DNA of 64,000 nucleotides from an uncultured Muribaculaceae bacterium (GTDB lineage: Bacteria > Bacteroidota > Bacteroidia > Bacteroidales > Muribaculaceae): contig CAJUKX010000001.1 of assembly GCA_910586975.1 (NCBI GenBank), forward strand, positions 52,666-116,665, read 5' to 3'. The position numbers were made by a program, and so were the translations under genes. Under the pieces are notes generated by a model. It saw nothing but the letters and a program-made list of their open reading frames with translations, made no database searches and had not been told where the DNA came from. Below, piece by piece: positions 8,801 through 15,941 of this stretch; the first letter of the stretch is position 1, and each line of letters begins with the position of its first letter.

Positions 8801-10686
8801 CAGTCGTATGTTGAGCCTGCCACATTGCCCGAAGCATCCATATTAAAGAGGACATTGGGATTGGTGGAAGTGACCGCTACATCAGCCTTGCCGTTTTCGA
8901 GCTGAAGCTTTGCGTTGAGTCCTTTGTAGTCGTAAGCATTGTAAATGGCGCTTTTAACGTCTACATCGGCATTGAGCTTGGTTGAAGTGGCAAAGGGGTC
9001 GAAACCGTGACCGTCAACATCAACCGAGGCTGTAACCTTGCCAACACCCAGCAGGGGCATGAAAGCGTTTACAGGAAACTGATTGGCGGTGAGCTGCAAG
9101 TTATAGTCCTGTAGCTTGGAGCGCAGGTCGGCATCAAGAGAGATTTTGCCGTCGTGAGTGGTGGCGGTGAGTTCACCTCCGTAATTACCCTGATGTATGT
9201 GTACATAACCCTTGATGTTGGTCATCGGGAAGTTAAACTGCTTGGCGGTTTCTTTGGTGAAGAACAGGGGCTTGAAGCGGTTGAGGTCAATCAAGGCTCC
9301 GTCAAGGCTCAGATCACCGCCTATGCGCGCAGGGTCGAATGCGTTTTCCACATTACCCTTGGCACGCAGCCTTATGGTTGAATTCACAGCCAACGACAGG
9401 TCTGCGATATTCAGTTTGCCCGAAGTGCCCGAGATATCGGCCGTGGCGTATAGACCGGCGCGTGGGGGAAGTGTTGCAAAATACGGGATGAAAGCGGGGA
9501 ACATCAGTCGGGCGTCGCTTGTAGATACCACGCCGTCGAGATTCAGGCTCAGCGGGGTAGCCGGATCTTTGGTCATATCGCCCATACCCATCATGGCATT
9601 GAATGCGAGGTCTGTTCCAAGCGGAGTGTCGAGCTTGAAACCTATCAGATTAAGACCTACCGAATCTATCCCGAGCGTACCCGAGGCATCAAGGCGCACA
9701 CCGCAGCGTTCGGTGGCACTGAGCTTCAGAGGAACACTCAGCGTTGATGACTGATTGTAAAAGTCGTGTATCGAGAGGTCGAGCGAATCGGCCTGAATGT
9801 AAGCGAAATCAAGCCCGGGCTGCGGCACTACGCCACGAGTGGTATACAGAGCTTTCGAACCGGAGAAACCAATGGTATCAATCTTTACGGTCCAAGGTGC
9901 CGAAGGCTCGTCAGAAGAGGGAACAACGGGAGTTGCGGCTACTGTAGCCGAATCGGGGGCTATATAAGCCGCATCAAGTCGTGCGCCGGTAAAGCTGCCA
10001 ATATCAATGGTCTGGGCACCCATATCAATGGCTATACCATCTACGATTCCCGACGGAATAACAGCAGCCAGCGAATCAATGGTGGGAAGCATGCGCATCT
10101 CGTAAGAGAAGTCATTCAGGGCAAGATGATTTACGGCAATCTTCATCTTGGTGGGCTCGGCAGTCGAATCGGTCTTATTTACCTGAGTGGTGTCGGGATT
10201 TAGCAGCATACGCACCTTGCCGCCCGATATAACGCCTTCTTCAAGATTGATGTCCATAGAAGCCAAGGCCACATCAGCCTTATTCAATTTAAGGTTGCGG
10301 CCGTCGATAGTCATATACATGGCCGAGTCGGGAGTGCCTATAGTGAAAGAAGCACTGTCGAGAACGGCTTCGCTTAGCCGCGCATGACCGGTGAGAAGCG
10401 GCAGTACCTCCACCGATGCCTCAAGACGTCCGGCACTTATAGCCTGCCCGGGCATAAAGAGCTTAAGCCCCTCGACTTCAATGTCGAGCGGGAACTTCAG
10501 ACGCAGAGCGGCAATCTCGGTCTTGAGCCCGTTGCGGTTCATCATCTCTACAGCAAAACGACGCATATCGTTCTGGCTCCAGGGTGAGTACACAAGAAGC
10601 AATACTGCCGATAGCAACAGAAATATGGCCATTACGGTCCATAATAATATCTTTAATGACTTGCGAATATATGTGATGACTTTCAC
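5872..10686 (-). CDS. tamB: TamB-like translocation/assembly protein (DUF490)
   Basis: Large envelope protein of 1604 residues. One N-terminal membrane anchor (about residues 13-33, LLWTVMAIFLLLSAVLLLVY) is followed by a long beta-rich AsmA/TamB periplasmic region and a C-terminal DUF490 domain (about residues 1200-1540, with segments such as NVLLGITGTLEHM and SYQVSKSLFNDRFKIVVGG). TamB proteins span the periplasm as a grooved beta-helix and work with TamA/TamL, probably carrying phospholipids to the outer membrane. The start is GTG (bases 10684-10686); no ATG lies nearby that would keep the full anchor. The tail (EAPANAQDSAKENENST) is polar and likely disordered. It is the first gene of a two-gene operon with tamL; a promoter box lies about 120 bp upstream. 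Confidence 0.88.
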   Translation of the reverse strand: MKVITYIRKSLKILLWTVMAIFLLLSAVLLLVYSPWSQNDMRRFAVEMMNRNGLKTEIAALRLKFPLDIEVEGLKLFMPGQAISAGRLEASVEVLPLLTGHARLSEAVLDSASFTIGTPDSAMYMTIDGRNLKLNKADVALASMDINLEEGVISGGKVRMLLNPDTTQVNKTDSTAEPTKMKIAVNHLALNDFSYEMRMLPTIDSLAAVIPSGIVDGIAIDMGAQTIDIGSFTGARLDAAYIAPDSATVAATPVVPSSDEPSAPWTVKIDTIGFSGSKALYTTRGVVPQPGLDFAYIQADSLDLSIHDFYNQSSTLSVPLKLSATERCGVRLDASGTLGIDSVGLNLIGFKLDTPLGTDLAFNAMMGMGDMTKDPATPLSLNLDGVVSTSDARLMFPAFIPYFATLPPRAGLYATADISGTSGKLNIADLSLAVNSTIRLRAKGNVENAFDPARIGGDLSLDGALIDLNRFKPLFFTKETAKQFNFPMTNIKGYVHIHQGNYGGELTATTHDGKISLDADLRSKLQDYNLQLTANQFPVNAFMPLLGVGKVTASVDVDGHGFDPFATSTKLNADVDVKSAIYNAYDYKGLNAKLQLENGKADVAVTSTNPNVLFNMDASGNVAGSTYDWTASLNGKHIDLQAINLAPDVAVVTANLTATASYNTNNNSIGAKLHLNSLTYTNKITTTQLNDVDATLNANDSVTNLSMQNRDLYAFLSSESSLDSIMSRFTRTSNVISSEMAEMRIDVEQLQKALPPFTLDITAGSNNMLTDLLAESRTGFDYLHVMAENDSVISLQAKMLDLHTPSMRLDTINFDIAQHGPYLALDGSVENRPGTFDEWAHVNLNGFLSDNKLGLKVNQRNIQDKEGYNIGMMATIADSVLTVTLKPTTPTIAYMPWTINDDNYLKWSFAHKHFDANLHMHSDKSSLAIYTNHVNGDEDHQEELVVDIKDINLADWIKLNPFAPAISGNLSADMRVNYADKNLSGNGYVSLDDFMYDRRRVGSIRTDIDLSTDLSGLVRAKADVNIDGRKSISLTGALNDSTAGSPLAMDLSLIHFPLESVNPFLPADMATLRGTLNGSMDVTGESSAPKLDGWLQFDSTAVKLAMTGTEYTFNDVKIPVEHNVVKFGNFEIKGVNENPLAVNGMVNISNFSDPKVDLKLTANNMMIVNTKRAARGADIYGRGYINLLATVKGDMSFMDVQANVVVASGTNLTYVMTNAETALSATKDNDMVKFVNFADTAAVARADSIVQQGMALRLDASLTIQSGSTINVDLSTNGRNRVSLQPEGNVDFTMPPFGQPRMTGRINIPKGFVRYTPQFMSEKNFSFESNSYVAFNGDMMNPTLNIHAVDVVKANVTQTGQNSRLVNFNVLLGITGTLEHMNVVFDLTTEDDITVANELQSMSAEQRANQAMNMLLYNVYSGPGTRGDSNLSGNAVYSFLTSQLNNWAANTIKGVDLTFGVDQYDRTVGGSTSQTTSYSYQVSKSLFNDRFKIVVGGNYSTDANADENFSENLIKDISFEYFLNKAQTMYLRLFRHTGYESILEGEITRTGVGFVYKRKSPSLRGLFIRPKKRSAVKTEAPANAQDSAKENENSTKNTASDENK

Positions 10687-10806
10687 TGTGAGATGAATTT
10701 AACAAGATTAGACTATCTGTACGGTTTACTTCTAAAACCGATAACACCTGCAATTGGTTTACCGATAAATCATAATTGTGTTTTATGCCGTCAGAGCTAA
10801 GAGATA

Positions 10807-10814
10807 CAAAGGTA
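10807..10814 (-). promoter_or_regulatory. Probable -7 box of the tamB promoter
   Basis: TACCTTTG on the minus strand matches TAnnTTTG. No clear TTTG box lies 19-21 bp upstream, so this is weaker than other promoters here. It would give a leader of about 115 nt before the GTG. The rest of 10690-11020 is AT-rich and shows no gene. Confidence 0.4.
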
Positions 10815-10966
10815 GCTATTTTTCCTCAAGTTATCATACACATTTTTTAAAGATTGTTAAAATAAAAAAGTCAAGTGAATGGTTCAGAGTCCATTCAATA
10901 TCAATACAGTGGATAATTTTCACTGATAAACGTACAAAATATCAATAATCAATGAAAATAAATTAC

Positions 10967-10974
10967 TAACTTTA
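10967..10974 (+). promoter_or_regulatory. Possible -7 box ahead of the GH2 gene
   Basis: TAACTTTA lies 47 bp upstream of the GH2 start and differs from TAnnTTTG only at the last base. No convincing -33 box is visible, as expected for an activator-dependent polysaccharide-utilisation promoter. Confidence 0.3.
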
Positions 10975-11021
10975 CACCCTGAAAACTTAATAACCTAAGA
11001 AATCTAACCATTCTCACGACC

Positions 11022-13448
11022 ATGAATTTTAGAAAAGTGCTTTTGCTGGCTGCTATTGCCGCCCTGATGCCTCTCAGTTCATTCTCTCAGGTGCGGGATG
11101 TTATAAACATCAACCGCGGATGGCAATTCCATGCCGGAGATATAGCCGATGGTGCCTCCAACTCGGTTGACGACAGCAACTGGCAGGCTGTAAACCTACC
11201 CCACGACTTTCAGATTTACCAACCCTGGATAGCTCCGTCGGCCGACGAAAAACCCGATGAAAACAATCCCATGGCCAATATACGCAGCCGACTCAGCGCC
11301 CGTGCTTTCAAGGAAATGGGACAAGGCTGGTACCGCAAGACTTTCACTGCTCCCGAAGACTGGAAGGGCAAGCGCGTGCTGCTCGACTTTGAAGGCATAC
11401 TCCTCGTAGGCGATGTTTACCTCAACGGCGAGCGCATAGGCGGCACTGACTACGGTTATCTCGGTTTTGAGTGCGATGTCACCAAAAAACTCAAATACGG
11501 CGAACCCAACGTGATAGCCGTTAAAGCTGATACCGGCGAACCCGAAAACTCGCGTTGGTACACCGGAGCCGGTATTTACCGCGATGTTTACTTCATTGTT
11601 ACCGATCCCAATCAATATTTCGTACGTCATCCATTTGCCATAACCACTCCCGAGGTTTCGGCCGACGAATCGCTCATAGTGATTGACGGCGAACTGGCCA
11701 CATACATCAAGGCCGACAGCGTGAGAATCGGTATCGACATCATCGACCCCGCCGGCGAAACCGTATATTCAAAGGTTACCGACCACCGCAACAACCGCAA
11801 ACAGAAAATACGCGAATTCCGTCTTGACAGCATTCGCCTGCAGAATCCCAAGCTTTGGGATACCGAAAACCCCAACCTCTACAAGATGGTGGCTACCATC
11901 TACCGCCCCGACGGCTCTGTAGCCGACCAACAAGAAGAGACTTTCGGTATACGCAAGCTTGAATTCTCGCCCGAATACGGCTTCAAGCTCAACGGCAAGA
12001 AGGTACTGCTCAAGGGTATAGCCAACCACCACACCCTCGGCGCTCTTGGCGCAGCTGCATATCCCGCAGCGTTGGAAAAGCGCATCAAGCTTCTCAAAGA
12101 CTTTGGTTTCAACCACATACGCACCTCGCACAATCCTTACAGCGAATCGTTCTACGATCTTTGCGACAAGTACGGAATCCTGGTTCTCGACGAACTCTAT
12201 GACAAATGGACCAAGCAATTCTGCGGTGGTCGCACCGAATGGGAAGACCAATGGCAGCATACTGTGCCTGAATGGGTACGACGCGACCGCAACCATCCCT
12301 CCATCATCTTCTGGAGTCTTGGTAACGAACTTCAGCTCATCCCCGACTTCCCCCACAACGACTGGGGCGTGACACCTTTCAAGCTCCAGAAGACTCTGTT
12401 GAAGCGTTACGACGACACAGACCGCCTTGTGACCGTAGCCATGCACCCCCGCGGACGCAACGAATTCACCGACAGCCTGCCCGCACCCCTGGTTTACGAA
12501 ACCGACATCGCTGCTTACAACTATCGCTACATGTACTTCCCCGGCGACAGCCGCCGCTTCCCCCACATGATGTTCTACCAGAGCGAGGCCAATCACTCAA
12601 ACATGGGACCCAACTGGTTTGAAATGGACCTCGACAAAGTGCTCGGTCTGGCATACTGGGGTATGATAGACTATCTGGGCGAATCAAACGGCTGGCCTGC
12701 AAAGGGTTGGAACCAGGGCGCATTCGACATCGCGCTCAATCCCAAGCCCTCGGCTTACTTCCTGCGCAGCTTCTTCAAGCCCGACGAACCCATGGTACAC
12801 ATCGGTATAATCGACAGCGACCAGAACATAATGTGGAATGACGTTCAGGTGGGCACCAAGCGCATGAGCGACCACTGGAACCGCCGCGACGGCAGCAAGG
12901 TTGACCTCTATACATATACCAATGCCGACGAGGTTGAACTCTTCATCAACGGCAAGAGCCAGGGCCGACGTACCAATAATGTTGCCAACAATAAGGAACG
13001 CAACCGTATTTTCTGGAAAAACATCCCTTACGCCAAGGGCAACATCGAAGCCCGTGCATACCGCAAAGGCGAGGCAAAGCCCATTGCCACACACCGCATC
13101 GAGACTACCGGTGAAGCCAAGCGACTGAAAGCCAATGCCGACAACGCCGAGTGGAAAGCCGACGGCATGGATCTGCAGCACATCGCAATACAGGCCGTTG
13201 ACTCAAAGAACCGCGTTGTGCCTTCGGCCAACAATCAGCTGACATTCGCAGTGGACGGTCCGGCCGAAATCGTAGGCGTGATCAACGGTGACATAACCAG
13301 CGAAGAACTCACCGTGGGCAATACCCGCCGCCTGTACGACGGTACAGCCACCGTGATACTGCGCTCTACCGACCAACCCGGCCAGGTGACCCTCTCGGTC
13401 AGCACTCCCGGCATGAAGACTGTAAAACAAACATTTATCACCAAATAA
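11022..13448 (+). CDS. GH2 glycoside hydrolase, probable beta-galactosidase of an RG-I cluster
   Basis: Protein of 808 residues with a signal peptide (MNFRKVLLLAAIAALMPLSSFSQ). GH2 order is visible: jelly-roll sugar-binding domain (about 25-200, GWYRKTFTAPEDWKGKRVLL), Ig-like domain (about 200-310), TIM barrel (about 310-600) and C-terminal Ig-like/DUF4982-type domains. The barrel carries NHHTLGALGAA, FNHIRTSHNPYSESFYDLCD and FWSLGNE; Glu436 of that motif is the expected acid/base, and Glu522 in FYQSEANHSN fits the nucleophile. GH2 enzymes remove terminal beta-linked galactose, glucuronate or mannose; beta-galactose from RG-I side chains is inferred from the neighbours. It opens a same-strand run reaching 23465, and rhaM follows after 10 bp. 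Confidence 0.85.
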   Translation: MNFRKVLLLAAIAALMPLSSFSQVRDVININRGWQFHAGDIADGASNSVDDSNWQAVNLPHDFQIYQPWIAPSADEKPDENNPMANIRSRLSARAFKEMGQGWYRKTFTAPEDWKGKRVLLDFEGILLVGDVYLNGERIGGTDYGYLGFECDVTKKLKYGEPNVIAVKADTGEPENSRWYTGAGIYRDVYFIVTDPNQYFVRHPFAITTPEVSADESLIVIDGELATYIKADSVRIGIDIIDPAGETVYSKVTDHRNNRKQKIREFRLDSIRLQNPKLWDTENPNLYKMVATIYRPDGSVADQQEETFGIRKLEFSPEYGFKLNGKKVLLKGIANHHTLGALGAAAYPAALEKRIKLLKDFGFNHIRTSHNPYSESFYDLCDKYGILVLDELYDKWTKQFCGGRTEWEDQWQHTVPEWVRRDRNHPSIIFWSLGNELQLIPDFPHNDWGVTPFKLQKTLLKRYDDTDRLVTVAMHPRGRNEFTDSLPAPLVYETDIAAYNYRYMYFPGDSRRFPHMMFYQSEANHSNMGPNWFEMDLDKVLGLAYWGMIDYLGESNGWPAKGWNQGAFDIALNPKPSAYFLRSFFKPDEPMVHIGIIDSDQNIMWNDVQVGTKRMSDHWNRRDGSKVDLYTYTNADEVELFINGKSQGRRTNNVANNKERNRIFWKNIPYAKGNIEARAYRKGEAKPIATHRIETTGEAKRLKANADNAEWKADGMDLQHIAIQAVDSKNRVVPSANNQLTFAVDGPAEIVGVINGDITSEELTVGNTRRLYDGTATVILRSTDQPGQVTLSVSTPGMKTVKQTFITK

Positions 13449-13458
13449 ATTCTAAATC

Positions 13459-13776
13459 ATGAAACGTTTCGCATTTAAAATGTACCTCAAACCCGGCTTT
13501 GAGGAAGAATATGAACGCCGCCACGCCGCTCTGTGGCCCGAACTCAAAAAACAGATCGCTGAAGCCGGCGTGAAGAACTACTCTATCTTCTGGGACAAAG
13601 ACACAAACATCCTTTTCGGATATCAGGAAGTTGAAGGCGACTCAAACTCGCAGGATGCCGAAGCAGCCGACGAAATCACACGTCGCTGGTGGGACTACAT
13701 GGCCGAAATCATGGAAGTAAATCCCGATAACTCGCCCGTGACAATTCCCATCAAGGAAGTATTCCACCTCGACTAA
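13459..13776 (+). CDS. rhaM: L-rhamnose mutarotase
   Basis: A cytoplasmic enzyme of 105 residues that interconverts alpha and beta anomers of L-rhamnose before isomerisation. It aligns along its whole length with the RhaM/RhaU family: KRFAFKMYLKPGFEEEYERR, then the HAALWPEL block with the conserved His22, NYSIFWDKDTNILFGY, RWWDYMAEIMEVNPDNSP, and the end KEVFHLD. No signal peptide. It starts 10 bp after the GH2 stop and so is co-transcribed with it. Its presence says that the cluster's product includes free rhamnose, consistent with the RG-I backbone. A perfect hairpin terminator follows. Confidence 0.95.
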   Translation: MKRFAFKMYLKPGFEEEYERRHAALWPELKKQIAEAGVKNYSIFWDKDTNILFGYQEVEGDSNSQDAEAADEITRRWWDYMAEIMEVNPDNSPVTIPIKEVFHLD

Positions 13777-13804
13777 GCATAAAGGACTTTCAAAAAACGG
13801 TTTT

Positions 13805-13836
13805 AAAGGACAGGATCACACTCAATCCTGTCCTTT
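13805..13836 (+). terminator. Terminator after rhaM
   Basis: AAAGGACAGGAT and ATCCTGTCCTTT form a perfect 12-bp stem with an 8-nt loop, starting 29 bp after the rhaM stop. It ends the GH2-rhaM transcript; the PL11 gene has its own promoter. Confidence 0.75.
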
Positions 13837-13917
13837 GATTTATCTCAACAAGCACTTGCATTTCAAGCCTGTCAGGCAGAAATGAACATTTTTACTGAAA
13901 TAAAGCACAAAAATACA

Positions 13918-13947
13918 TTTGCAAGCCCCGAATTTTGTGTAACTTTG
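13918..13947 (+). promoter_or_regulatory. Promoter of the PL11 gene
   Basis: TTTG (13918-13921), 18 bp, then TAACTTTG (13940-13947). The predicted start near 13953 lies before the ATG at 13986 and after an in-frame upstream ATG at 13935, which supports 13986 as the true start. Confidence 0.6.
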
Positions 13948-13985
13948 AACATCCTAAATCAAATTACCAAAATTACCTTAAAAAG

Positions 13986-15845
13986 ATGAAACTAAAAAGT
14001 CTATTGCCTTTGGTCGCATTAGCCGGCGGAATCACCGCGTCAGCTCAGGCGGCTTATGATTTCTCCAAGCTTCAACTTGAAAAATTAGGCCGTGGAGTAG
14101 TTGCGGTGCGCGAAAACCCCGAAACCGTAAATATCTCATGGCGCTATCTTTCGTCTGATCCCGAAAACCAGGCATTCGATGTATATCGTGATGGTAAAAA
14201 AATCAATAAAGCTCCTATCACCGACGTTACATACTTCAAGGATAAAAATAAATCAAACGCAAAAGCAGTATATACCGTAAAGCCCACCAAGGGCGGCAAC
14301 GAAGGCAGCTTCAGCATGGCTGCCGACGCTCCTGTAGGCTACATCAACATACCCCTGCAGCGTCCTGACCTCGGTGTGGACGTGAAGGGCAAGGAATATT
14401 TCTACTCGGCCAACGATGCCTCGATAGGCGATGTTGACGGCGACGGCGAATATGAAATCATCCTGAAATGGGATCCCACCAACTCGCACGACAATGCTCA
14501 CGACGGCTTCACCGGCCCCACTATCTTTGACTGCTACGAACTCGACGGTACACACCTGTGGCGCATTGACATGGGCGACAACATCCGCTCGGGCGCACAC
14601 TACACCCAATTCATGGTTTACGACCTCGATGGCGACGGCTGCGCTGAACTCGTTGCCAAAACCGCCGACGGCACCCGCGATGGTGTTGGCAAGGTTATTG
14701 GCGACCACCGTGCCGACTGGCGCAACATGAAGGGTCGCATCATCGCCGGTCCCGAATATCTCACCGTATTCAACGGCAAGACCGGCGAAGCCATGGCCAC
14801 TGTAGACTACATACCGCAGCGCGGCGAACTCAAGGACTGGGGCGACAGCTATGCCAACCGTTCAGAACGCTATCTGGCTGCAATCGCATACCTCGACGGT
14901 GTTCATCCCAGCGTGGTAATGTGCCGCGGCTACTATGCCAAGACCGTGCTCGCCGCTTTTGACTGGGATGGCAAGGAACTCAAGACCCGCTGGGTGTTTG
15001 ATTCCACCGTTCCCGGCAACGAGGCTTACGGCGGTCAGGGTAACCACAACCTGCGTGTCGCCGACGTTGACGGCGACGGCTGCGACGAAATCATCTATGG
15101 CCAGATGACCATAGACAATGATGGCAAGGGCCTTTATTCTACAGGTATGTATCACGGCGACGCCATTCACCTGCTCAGCGACGTAAACAACGAGAAGTAC
15201 TACGTGTGGTGCTGCCACGAAAACCGCAAGGACGGCTCTTCGCTGCGCGACGCTGCCACCGGAAAGGTGATATTCCAGTTCCCCAGCAACAAGGACATAG
15301 GCCGCTGCATGGCAGCCGACATCGACCCCAACCACGAAGGCGTTGAAGTATGGTCGCCCAACTCCGACGGTCTGCGTTCATTCGACGGTAAACTCATATC
15401 GCCTCAAGACAAGTTCATGGGCGAGACCAAGGCACGCATTCCCGTAAACTTTGCAGTATGGTGGGACGGCGACCTCCTGCGCGAGATGCTCGACCGCAAC
15501 GTAATCAGCAAATATAACTGGAATACCGGCAACTGCGACAAGATTCTCACCATGGAAGGTACGGTGTGGAACAACGGCACCAAGGCCAATCCATGTCTCT
15601 CGGGCGACATCCTGGGCGACTGGCGCGAAGAAGTACTCATGCGCACCGAGGACAACCAAAACCTGCGCCTGTACGTCACTTCAATCCCCACCGACTACCG
15701 TTTCCATACATTCCTCGAAGATCCGGCATACCGTGTGAGCATCGCCAACCAGAACGTTGCCTACAACCAGCCGCCCGAAGCAGGATTCTACTTCGGTCCC
15801 GACCTCAAGAAAGGCAAGAAATTCCGCGGAACAACCATTAAATAA
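13986..15845 (+). CDS. PL11 rhamnogalacturonan lyase
   Basis: Secreted lyase of 619 residues that cleaves the galacturonate-rhamnose backbone of RG-I by beta-elimination, leaving unsaturated galacturonyl ends. The signal peptide is MKLKSLLPLVALAGGITASA; the start follows from this and from the promoter. An N-terminal FN3-like domain (about 22-110, RGVVAVRENPETVNISWRYL) precedes an eight-bladed propeller with repeated calcium loops of the DxDGDG kind (DVDGDGEYE, DLDGDGCAE, DVDGDGCDE), a PL11 hallmark. The end (QPPEAGFYFG) is also typical of PL11. Product hand-over to the GH105 downstream is inferred. Endo or exo action cannot be told from sequence. Confidence 0.93.
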   Translation: MKLKSLLPLVALAGGITASAQAAYDFSKLQLEKLGRGVVAVRENPETVNISWRYLSSDPENQAFDVYRDGKKINKAPITDVTYFKDKNKSNAKAVYTVKPTKGGNEGSFSMAADAPVGYINIPLQRPDLGVDVKGKEYFYSANDASIGDVDGDGEYEIILKWDPTNSHDNAHDGFTGPTIFDCYELDGTHLWRIDMGDNIRSGAHYTQFMVYDLDGDGCAELVAKTADGTRDGVGKVIGDHRADWRNMKGRIIAGPEYLTVFNGKTGEAMATVDYIPQRGELKDWGDSYANRSERYLAAIAYLDGVHPSVVMCRGYYAKTVLAAFDWDGKELKTRWVFDSTVPGNEAYGGQGNHNLRVADVDGDGCDEIIYGQMTIDNDGKGLYSTGMYHGDAIHLLSDVNNEKYYVWCCHENRKDGSSLRDAATGKVIFQFPSNKDIGRCMAADIDPNHEGVEVWSPNSDGLRSFDGKLISPQDKFMGETKARIPVNFAVWWDGDLLREMLDRNVISKYNWNTGNCDKILTMEGTVWNNGTKANPCLSGDILGDWREEVLMRTEDNQNLRLYVTSIPTDYRFHTFLEDPAYRVSIANQNVAYNQPPEAGFYFGPDLKKGKKFRGTTIK

Positions 15846-15857
15846 TCAACATATCCG

Positions 15858-15888
15858 GCCATTATGGGAAACAAACTCCCATAATGGC
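15858..15888 (+). terminator. Hairpin after the PL11 gene
   Basis: GCCATTATGGGA and TCCCATAATGGC form a perfect 12-bp stem with a 7-nt loop, 13 bp after the PL11 stop. A short T-rich stretch follows. It probably ends or weakens transcription before the esterase gene; no strong promoter is visible in 15889-15941. Confidence 0.65.
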
Positions 15889-15941
15889 TATTTGTCTGTC
15901 TGACAAAGCCTCATAGAACAGATTCAAAAACCACATTATCC